Part shown: positions 1 through 4,015 of the stretch, piece after piece
How positions within the stretch are numbered: the stretch's first letter is position 1
Layout: the number at the start of each line of letters is the position of its first letter
Origin: an uncultured Collinsella sp.
GTDB taxonomy: Bacteria > Actinomycetota > Coriobacteriia > Coriobacteriales > Coriobacteriaceae
Direction of reading: 5' to 3'
Assembly: GCA_900551365.1 (NCBI GenBank)
Contig: URVZ01000077.1
Location: 1-8,089 of the forward strand
DNA: 8,089 nt
The notes under the pieces: model-generated
What the model was told of the DNA's origin: nothing
Database searches by the model: none
What the model saw: the letters and a program-made list of their open reading frames with translations, nothing else
Position numbers and translations under genes: made by a program

Positions 1-378
1 ATGGACATCAACGTCATCACGTTTTGGATGTTTGTGGGCAACGGCGTGCTGAGCCTGGCAACGTCGCTGCTATTCGAGACCCAAGCGCCTCTGTCCGTGT
101 GGACGCCGAGCTTTATCAGTGCGATGGCGTTTCTCTCGGTGGGCTGCACGTGCGTGGCGCTGCTCATCCAAAACGTTGGATTGGCGCACGTCCCAGCCTC
201 GACGGGCTCACTGCTCCTTTCGATGGAGTCGCCTTCGGGTGTGCTGTTCTCGGTGCTGCTGATGGGGGAGGCGCTCACCTCGCGTCTGCTCGCCGGCTTC
301 GTGCTTATCTTCCTGTCGATTATCTTGAGCGAGACTCACTTCGATTTTTTGCGCAAAAAGCCGCGCCCGCAATTGTAA
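1..378 (+). CDS. EamA/DMT-family transporter, C-terminal part (5' end outside window)
   Basis: Inner-membrane permease of the drug/metabolite transporter superfamily; the substrate cannot be told from this part. The visible 125 residues are strongly hydrophobic, with about four membrane segments (roughly residues 5-25, 37-58, 64-86 and 92-112). They show the signature of the second EamA repeat: an 'IQNVGLAHVPAS' stretch, a helix resembling the family's 'slePv', then 'LLMGEALTSRLLAGFVLI', matching the usual GE-x-L-x3-x-x-G-x-x-LI pattern. A short basic tail (RKKPRPQ) ends the protein on the cytoplasmic side. EamA proteins are normally about 290-300 residues, so more than half lies to the left of the window. 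The ATG at base 1 is probably an internal methionine rather than the true start. A strong terminator follows 12 bases after the stop. Family assignment is fairly sure; substrate is unknown. Confidence 0.8.
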   Translation: MDINVITFWMFVGNGVLSLATSLLFETQAPLSVWTPSFISAMAFLSVGCTCVALLIQNVGLAHVPASTGSLLLSMESPSGVLFSVLLMGEALTSRLLAGFVLIFLSIILSETHFDFLRKKPRPQL

Positions 379-390
379 ACAACTTGTTGC

Positions 391-416
391 GCCGCCCTCC
401 CGGGGCGGCATTTTTT
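391..416 (+). terminator. Rho-independent terminator after the EamA transporter
   Basis: A perfect 7-bp stem (GCCGCCC at 391-397, GGGCGGC at 403-409) with a 5-base loop is followed by A and six Ts (411-416). It lies 12 bases after the transporter stop codon, so this is a textbook intrinsic terminator separating that gene from the amidohydrolase. Confidence 0.9.
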
Positions 417-429
417 ATGCGTCGCCCTT

Positions 430-464
430 AAAGTAGTACTTTGCACTTTATGCTATCAAAGTGC
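430..464 (+). promoter_or_regulatory. Palindrome cluster upstream of the amidohydrolase (possible operator/promoter)
   Basis: Two adjacent dyads lie between the upstream terminator and the gene start. AAAGTA-G-TACTTT (430-442) is a perfect 6-bp palindrome around one base. GCACTTT (443-449) and AAAGTGC (458-464) form a perfect 7-bp inverted repeat around 8 bases. A weak -10-like TATGCT (449-454) falls inside the second dyad, but no convincing -35 box is seen. The placement, just upstream of a metabolic gene and after a terminator, fits a repressor or activator site; the regulator is unknown. Confidence 0.4.
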
Positions 465-483
465 TTGCTGCAAAAACGATACT

Positions 484-489
484 GGAGGG
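484..489 (+). promoter_or_regulatory. Ribosome binding site fixing the amidohydrolase start
   Basis: GGAGGG sits 5 bases before the ATG at 495. It favours that ATG over the in-frame TTG at 441 and ATG at 450, which lie in the palindromic region and lack a comparable site. Confidence 0.8.
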
Positions 490-494
490 CATCT

Positions 495-1790
495 ATGGCA
501 CCAGCTTTGTCCGATCTTCAACCGCAATCAGCGCCCAAGGCCACCGCAGCGGCGCAGACCGCTATCGGTGACGGTCTTGTTGCAGAAGCTCAGGCTTTTG
601 CAGACGAGCTCGCTGCGTGGCGACACGATCTACACCAGATGCCCGAGCTGGGTAATAGCCTCCCACAGACCTCTGCGTATATCCAAGCGCGCCTGACCGA
701 GATGGACATCCCGTTTGCCACGCTCGTCGATGGTTCCTGCGTTGTGGGCCTTGTCGGCGCCGGTGCCGCCGCGGCCCGGGGCGATGGCGTTTGCACGGAC
801 GAACAGGCCGGTACGGTCGTTATGCTGCGTGGCGACATGGATGCCCTGCCCGTTACCGAGGAATCCGGCGAGCCCTTTGCATCCACCAACGGCTGCATGC
901 ACGCTTGCGGTCACGATATGCACGCGACGGCGCTGCTTGGTGCGGCTCGTATGCTCAAAGCGCGCGAGGCAGAGCTTGTTGATGCCAACGCCACGGTTAA
1001 GTTGCTGTTCCAGCCGGGCGAGGAAACCTTTGAGGGTGCCCGCGCCGCCATCGCCGACGGTCTGCTGCAGAACCCGCGTCCTCAGGTCGCCTTTGCCATG
1101 CATGTCAATAGCCAGTCGCCGCTTGGCCTGGTGCTTTACGGCAGTCCGGCGCTCTCGGGCGTGTACGGTTTCCGCGTCACGCTGCAGGGCAAGGGCGGTC
1201 ATGGCTCGAGCCCCGAGATCTGCATCGACCCCATTACGGCGGGTGTGCACGTGCATCTGGCACTTCAGGAGCTCATCTCCCGCGAGGTGCCGGCGGCCAA
1301 GGAGGTCGCGCTTACCGTTGGCAAGTTCGCCGGCGGTCAGGCCGCAAATGTCATCCCCGACACTTGTGTGCTCGAGGGAACGCTGCGTGGCTTCGACGTC
1401 GAGCTCATGGAGCACCTCAAGACCCGCATCGCCGAGGTCGTCAAAGGTGTTGCCACGACCTATCGCACGCCGGCGACTATCGAGACGCTCTCGGATGTTC
1501 CCCCGCTCGTACTCGATGACGATATGACGCAGGCGTCGCTTGGCTACGTGGGCGCGGTGCTGCCCAAGGCCGCCTTCTTGCCGCTGTTCCACGCCATGGC
1601 GAGTGAGGACTTCGCGTTGATCTCTAGCGAGATCCCGAGTGCGTACTTTACCGTGGGCGCTGCCGTGACTGATACGGACGAGCATTTTGCTCAGCATCAT
1701 CCCAAGGCACGTTTTAGCGATGCCGAGCTTCCCCTTGGCGCCGCGGCTTATGCCGCCGTCGCTTTGGGCTACATCGCCGACCACCGGTAG
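495..1790 (+). CDS. M20-family amidohydrolase (aminoacylase/carboxypeptidase-like, M20D type)
   Basis: Cytosolic di-metal hydrolase of the M20D group (hippurate hydrolase, IAA-amino-acid hydrolase, N-acyl-amino-acid deacylase and relatives), which cleaves amide bonds of N-acyl amino acids or small peptides. The protein is 431 residues from the ATG at 495, close to the usual 380-440. Visible motifs are: 'WRHDLHQMPELG' near residue 40, typical of the N-terminus; 'MLRGDMDALP'; 'MHACGHDMH' with likely metal ligands C138 and H140; 'QPGEE' with E176/E177 (catalytic base and metal ligand); 'AMH' with H203; 'GKGGHGSSPE', the start of the dimerisation/lid domain; 'MASEDF' (368-373); and C-terminal H401/H402. 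All key residues appear present. A short Ala/Gly-rich and acidic loop just before the RGDMDALP strand looks longer than usual. The start is set by GGAGGG 5 bases upstream. The next gene, 40 bases on, is a broken MFS transporter that probably once supplied its substrate. The exact substrate cannot be inferred. Confidence 0.9.
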   Translation: MAPALSDLQPQSAPKATAAAQTAIGDGLVAEAQAFADELAAWRHDLHQMPELGNSLPQTSAYIQARLTEMDIPFATLVDGSCVVGLVGAGAAAARGDGVCTDEQAGTVVMLRGDMDALPVTEESGEPFASTNGCMHACGHDMHATALLGAARMLKAREAELVDANATVKLLFQPGEETFEGARAAIADGLLQNPRPQVAFAMHVNSQSPLGLVLYGSPALSGVYGFRVTLQGKGGHGSSPEICIDPITAGVHVHLALQELISREVPAAKEVALTVGKFAGGQAANVIPDTCVLEGTLRGFDVELMEHLKTRIAEVVKGVATTYRTPATIETLSDVPPLVLDDDMTQASLGYVGAVLPKAAFLPLFHAMASEDFALISSEIPSAYFTVGAAVTDTDEHFAQHHPKARFSDAELPLGAAAYAAVALGYIADHR

Positions 1791-1830
1791 CACCCAATCT
1801 TGCTACTCGTTTGTTTAAAAAAGGAACAGT

Positions 1831-2251
1831 ATGTCCCAGCAACGTAAGTTCTTTCCCGGCTGGCTCGTGGTGGCCTCCGGCTTTGTGATCATGGCCACGT
1901 GCTACACCATTTTCGTCAACTGCATGAGCCTGTTTCAGCCGCTCATCGTAAGCGACCTCGGGATTACGCTTGCGCAGTACAACATCTCCAATGCGATCTC
2001 CACCGTGGTGAGCGTTATCGGCTCACTTGTCATTGGCCATGTTGCCGATAAAGTAAGCGGCCGCGTTTTGGGTTCCCCTCACTGTAATCGCCACCTCTGC
2101 CGTTCTTGCCGGCATGAGCTTTGTCGGTGAGCTATGGCAGGTCTACGTGCTCTTTTCTGTTCGCTCCGTTCTGTCTGTGGCTGCCCTGGAAGCCGAATGG
2201 ATGCTCGTACCATCATTCGGTTTCCAAGGCGGCCACGGGCCTACGAAATGA
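1831..2251 (+). pseudogene. MFS transporter remnant, frameshifted and 3'-truncated
   Basis: The start is good: ATG at 1831 with AAGGA (1821-1825) 5 bases before it. The first ~78 residues read as a major facilitator N-terminus: 'FFPGWLVVASGFVIMATCYTIF' as helix 1, a second helix around 'ISNAISTVVSVIGSLVIG', then 'GHVADKVSGR', which is MFS motif A. At about 2070 the reading frame stops making sense (Cys/His/Arg-rich, stop at 2128-2130). A new frame starting near 2072 continues it plausibly: 'PLTVIATSAVLAGMSFVGELWQVYVLF', a helix 3 followed by the usual 'LWQ-Y' stretch. Around 2190-2215 the best frame may change again: the remaining frame reads 'HHSVSKAATGL', resembling the family's 'NHWF..RRGLATGL' loop. 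The second frame stops at 2249-2251, exactly where a long hairpin begins. About 140 residues of an expected 400 or more are represented, so no working transporter is made. Indels could in principle be sequencing errors, but the missing C-terminal two thirds could not. Confidence 0.8.
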
Positions 2252-2311
2252 TCCGTTTTCCTCCGTCCCCAACAGATCACGTGATCCGAAAGGGACGGAG
2301 GAAAGCGGATC
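2250..2311. repeat. Long hairpin (20-bp arms) with a nested 12-bp palindrome
   Basis: The arms are 2250-2269 and 2292-2311, 20 bases each. They are complementary except for one T opposite G, which is a wobble pair in RNA. The 22-base loop contains GATCACGTGATC (2275-2286), itself a perfect palindrome. The arms are purine-rich on one side and pyrimidine-rich on the other (TTTTCCTCCGTCCC / GGGACGGAGGAAA). There is no T-run after it, so it is not a standard intrinsic terminator on the + strand. It starts at the last base-pairs of the MFS remnant. Confidence 0.85.
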
Positions 2312-2313
2312 GC

Positions 2314-2390
2314 AAACAGCGGCGGTGCGTCAGGCCGAACGAGTCCCCATACCCTCGTTCGGTCAGACGCACCGCCGCTGTTTGTGTTTG
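2314..2390 (+). terminator. Very long two-part hairpin with T-rich tail before hisS (terminator-like)
   Basis: The outer arms 2314-2331 and 2366-2383 are a perfect 18-bp match. The inner arms CCGAACGAG (2335-2343) and CTCGTTCGG (2354-2362) add a perfect 9 bp, separated from the outer stem by only 3 bases on each side and capped by a 10-base loop. An A-run opens the left arm and TTTGTGTTTG (2381-2390) follows the right arm. This suits termination of any transcript from the amidohydrolase/MFS side. It ends 12 bases before the hisS -10 box, so it precedes the hisS transcript rather than lying in its leader. Confidence 0.6.
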
Positions 2391-2395
2391 TGCCG

Positions 2396-2401
2396 TATAA
2401 T
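2396..2401 (+). promoter_or_regulatory. hisS promoter, -10 box
   Basis: A perfect TATAAT at 2396-2401 lies 42 bases before the hisS ATG, predicting a leader of roughly 35 bases. That is too short for a T-box or other large leader riboswitch. No good -35 match is seen: the expected position (about 2373-2378) is inside the right arm of the hairpin, in the sequence CGCCGCTG. The -35 may be weak, or an activator may help. Confidence 0.6.
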
Positions 2402-2430
2402 GTCCACTACCTATGACGCGATACAAAAGA

Positions 2431-2436
2431 AAGGTG
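2431..2436 (+). promoter_or_regulatory. Ribosome binding site of hisS
   Basis: AAGGTG lies 7 bases before the ATG at 2444, supporting that codon over the in-frame TTG at 2438, which would be only one base from it. Confidence 0.65.
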
Positions 2437-2443
2437 TTTGCCC

Positions 2444-3757
2444 ATGCAGGCACAGAAGGCGGAGGGAACCCGCGACCTTATCGGCGCCGAGATGCGCGCC
2501 TGGCAAAAGATGCAGCAGATCGCTGCCGGCGTGTTCGAGCCGTTTGGTTTTAAACCCATCGAGACGCCCGCCATCGAGCAGGTGGACGTGTTTGTCCACG
2601 GTATCGGCCAGTCGACCGACGTCGTGCGCAAGGAGATGTTCCGCGTGTTTAGCGGCGCCAACCTGGAGCGCGTCTTTACCGAGGGTACCGATACCAAGCT
2701 CAAGCCCAAGCAGCGCCTGGCACTTCGCCCCGAGGGCACGGCCGGCGTGGTGCGCGCCGTCGTCGAGAACAACCTGGTGCCCCAGGGCTCCACGCCGTTT
2801 AAGGCGTACTACGCCGAGGCCATGTTCCGCGGCGAGCGTCCCCAGAAGGGTCGCCTGCGCCAGTTCCACCAGGTGGGCATCGAGTGGCTCGGCGCTCCCG
2901 ATCCGACTGCCGACGCCGAGTGCATCATCATGCTCATGGAGTTCTACAAGCGCCTGGGCTTCGATCTGTCCAAGCTTCGCCTGCTTATTAACTCGATGGG
3001 CGATGCGCAGTGCCGTCCGGCATATCGCGAGCAGGTCAAGCAGTTTATCCTCGATCACGCCGACGAGATGTGCGACGAGTGCCGCGAGCGCGCCGAGCTC
3101 AACCCGCTGCGCGCCTTCGACTGCAAGAACGACCATTGCCGCGAGATCATGGCCGACGCCCCGCTGATGGGCGACAACCTGTGCGACGAGTGCCGCGAGC
3201 ACTACGAGCAAGTCAAGCGCTATCTGGACGCCGCCGGTATCGAGTATGTTGAGGATCCCACCCTGGTGCGCGGCCTGGACTACTACACCCGTACTGTCTT
3301 TGAGGTCGAGGCTCCCGGCGCCGGTGTCGGCTCCATCGGTGGTGGCGGTCGCTACGATGGCCTCGTTGAGCTCGAGGGCGGTAAGCCCACGGCGGGCGTC
3401 GGCTTTGCCGTCGGTTTTGAGCGCGCCCTGCTGGCCCTGCAGGCCTTTGGCAGCGACCTGGGTGCCGAGGAGGTCCCGTGCGTCTACGTTGCCAACGCCG
3501 GCAAGGAGCTGCGTCAGAACGTCTTTACCATTACGCAGCAGCTTCGCGCCGCAGGGATTGTGACCGAGGCCGACTATCAGGGCCGTTCGCTCAAGGCCCA
3601 GTTTAAGCAGGCCGATAAGGTAGGCGCCAAGCTCATCCTGGTCCTGGGCGGCGACGAGCTTGCCGCCGGCAAGGTCAAGGTGCGCGACATGCAGAGCCAT
3701 GACGAGGTTCTCGTCGATCTGGCCAACGTCGTCGAGGCGGTTCGCGAGCGTCTGTAG
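2444..3757 (+). CDS. hisS: Histidyl-tRNA synthetase (HisRS)
   Basis: Class II aminoacyl-tRNA synthetase that attaches histidine to tRNA-His in the cytoplasm, normally as a homodimer. It has 437 residues, a normal bacterial length. Motifs in order: 'GTRDL' (8-12); 'RPEGTA' (95-100); motif 2 'FRGERPQKGRLRQFHQ' from residue 128; HisA 'LVRGLDYYTRTVFE' (274 on) with R276 corresponding to the catalytic arginine of HisA; HisB 'GGGGRYD' (299-305); motif 3 'GVGFAVGFER' (318-327); then an alpha/beta anticodon-binding domain to the end. The insertion domain (about residues 200-255) is unusually cysteine-rich: C210/C213, C227/C232 and C247/C250, with CDECRE occurring twice. That could hold zinc, though this is not shown. 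It has its own -10 box and is followed by a hairpin, so it looks monocistronic; aspS, a common partner, is not adjacent. Confidence 0.97.
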   Translation: MQAQKAEGTRDLIGAEMRAWQKMQQIAAGVFEPFGFKPIETPAIEQVDVFVHGIGQSTDVVRKEMFRVFSGANLERVFTEGTDTKLKPKQRLALRPEGTAGVVRAVVENNLVPQGSTPFKAYYAEAMFRGERPQKGRLRQFHQVGIEWLGAPDPTADAECIIMLMEFYKRLGFDLSKLRLLINSMGDAQCRPAYREQVKQFILDHADEMCDECRERAELNPLRAFDCKNDHCREIMADAPLMGDNLCDECREHYEQVKRYLDAAGIEYVEDPTLVRGLDYYTRTVFEVEAPGAGVGSIGGGGRYDGLVELEGGKPTAGVGFAVGFERALLALQAFGSDLGAEEVPCVYVANAGKELRQNVFTITQQLRAAGIVTEADYQGRSLKAQFKQADKVGAKLILVLGGDELAAGKVKVRDMQSHDEVLVDLANVVEAVRERL

Positions 3758-3816
3758 CGCATGATTTTTGAGCTGCGGACCCGCTAACATGTCCCGCTCG
3801 CGACGAGCTATTGTTA

Positions 3817-3853
3817 CGGGGGTGTTTCGCATTTATGCGGAATGCCCTCGTTT
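3817..3853 (+). terminator. Terminator-like hairpin after hisS
   Basis: Left arm 3817-3831 pairs with right arm 3836-3850, about 15 bp with a few G-T wobbles, around a TTTA loop (core CGCA/TGCG). Only three Ts (3851-3853) follow, so termination may be weak. It lies 60 bases after the hisS stop and is the only substantial hairpin in that spacer apart from a small GCTCG-CGA-CGAGC dyad at 3796-3808. Confidence 0.5.
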
Positions 3854-3911
3854 GCATATGCCGCCCACCGAGAAATACGACCATTTGGGGCAAAAACCTT
3901 TGCAATGCAGA

Positions 3912-3955
3912 AAATACTTTTGTGTGGTAAAGCGCAATCAGTGTCGAAAGTATTT
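3912..3955. promoter_or_regulatory. Spaced inverted repeat at the ppc promoter (operator candidate)
   Basis: AAATACTTT (3912-3920) and AAAGTATTT (3947-3955) are a perfect 9-bp inverted repeat 26 bases apart. Imperfect extension is visible outside the core (AGAA/TTCT). The two half-site centres are 35 bp apart. The right half falls between the presumed -35 position and the -10 box, so a protein bound there would block or bend the promoter. The regulator is unknown. Confidence 0.5.
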
Positions 3956-3965
3956 CTCAAGCGCC

Positions 3966-3971
3966 TATAAT
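3966..3971 (+). promoter_or_regulatory. ppc promoter, -10 box
   Basis: A perfect TATAAT lies 44 bases before the preferred GTG start of ppc. The -35 region near 3942-3948 (TGTCGAA) is a poor match to TTGACA, in keeping with a regulated promoter. Confidence 0.65.
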
Positions 3972-3995
3972 GAATACCGCATGTTACGTGCATAG

Positions 3996-4011
3996 AAGGA
4001 GGAATGGGAGG
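3996..4011 (+). promoter_or_regulatory. Tandem Shine-Dalgarno sequences at the ppc start
   Basis: There are two strong sites, AAGGAGG (3996-4002) and GGGAGG (4006-4011). The ATG at 4004 is only one base after the first site, too close for normal initiation. The in-frame GTG at 4016 is 4 bases after the second and 13 after the first, so GTG is preferred. The ATG overlaps the second site. Confidence 0.65.
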
Positions 4012-4015
4012 AAAC

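Noticed and set aside
630..1793. A 387-codon minus-strand frame across the amidohydrolase
   Set aside because: Shadow of the M20 gene; Arg/His/Gly-rich and without domains.
2250..2383. CRISPR array
   Set aside because: The repeats are two different inverted repeats, not regularly spaced direct repeats with unique spacers.
2314..2443. T-box or attenuator leader for hisS
   Set aside because: The hairpin lies upstream of the -10 box and the predicted leader is only about 35 bases; no T-box specifier or antiterminator sequence is seen.
2121..3167. A 348-codon + strand frame crossing the MFS remnant, both hairpins and hisS
   Set aside because: Mostly an out-of-frame Ser/Arg/Pro-rich reading of hisS; only its first ~45 codons may overlap the decayed MFS sequence.
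2411..3832. A 473-codon minus-strand frame across hisS
   Set aside because: Antisense shadow of hisS with Leu/Ala/His-rich composition and no domain features.
3768..3995. A 75-codon + strand frame between hisS and ppc
   Set aside because: It runs through the terminator hairpin and the ppc promoter, has no Shine-Dalgarno sequence and no protein signature.
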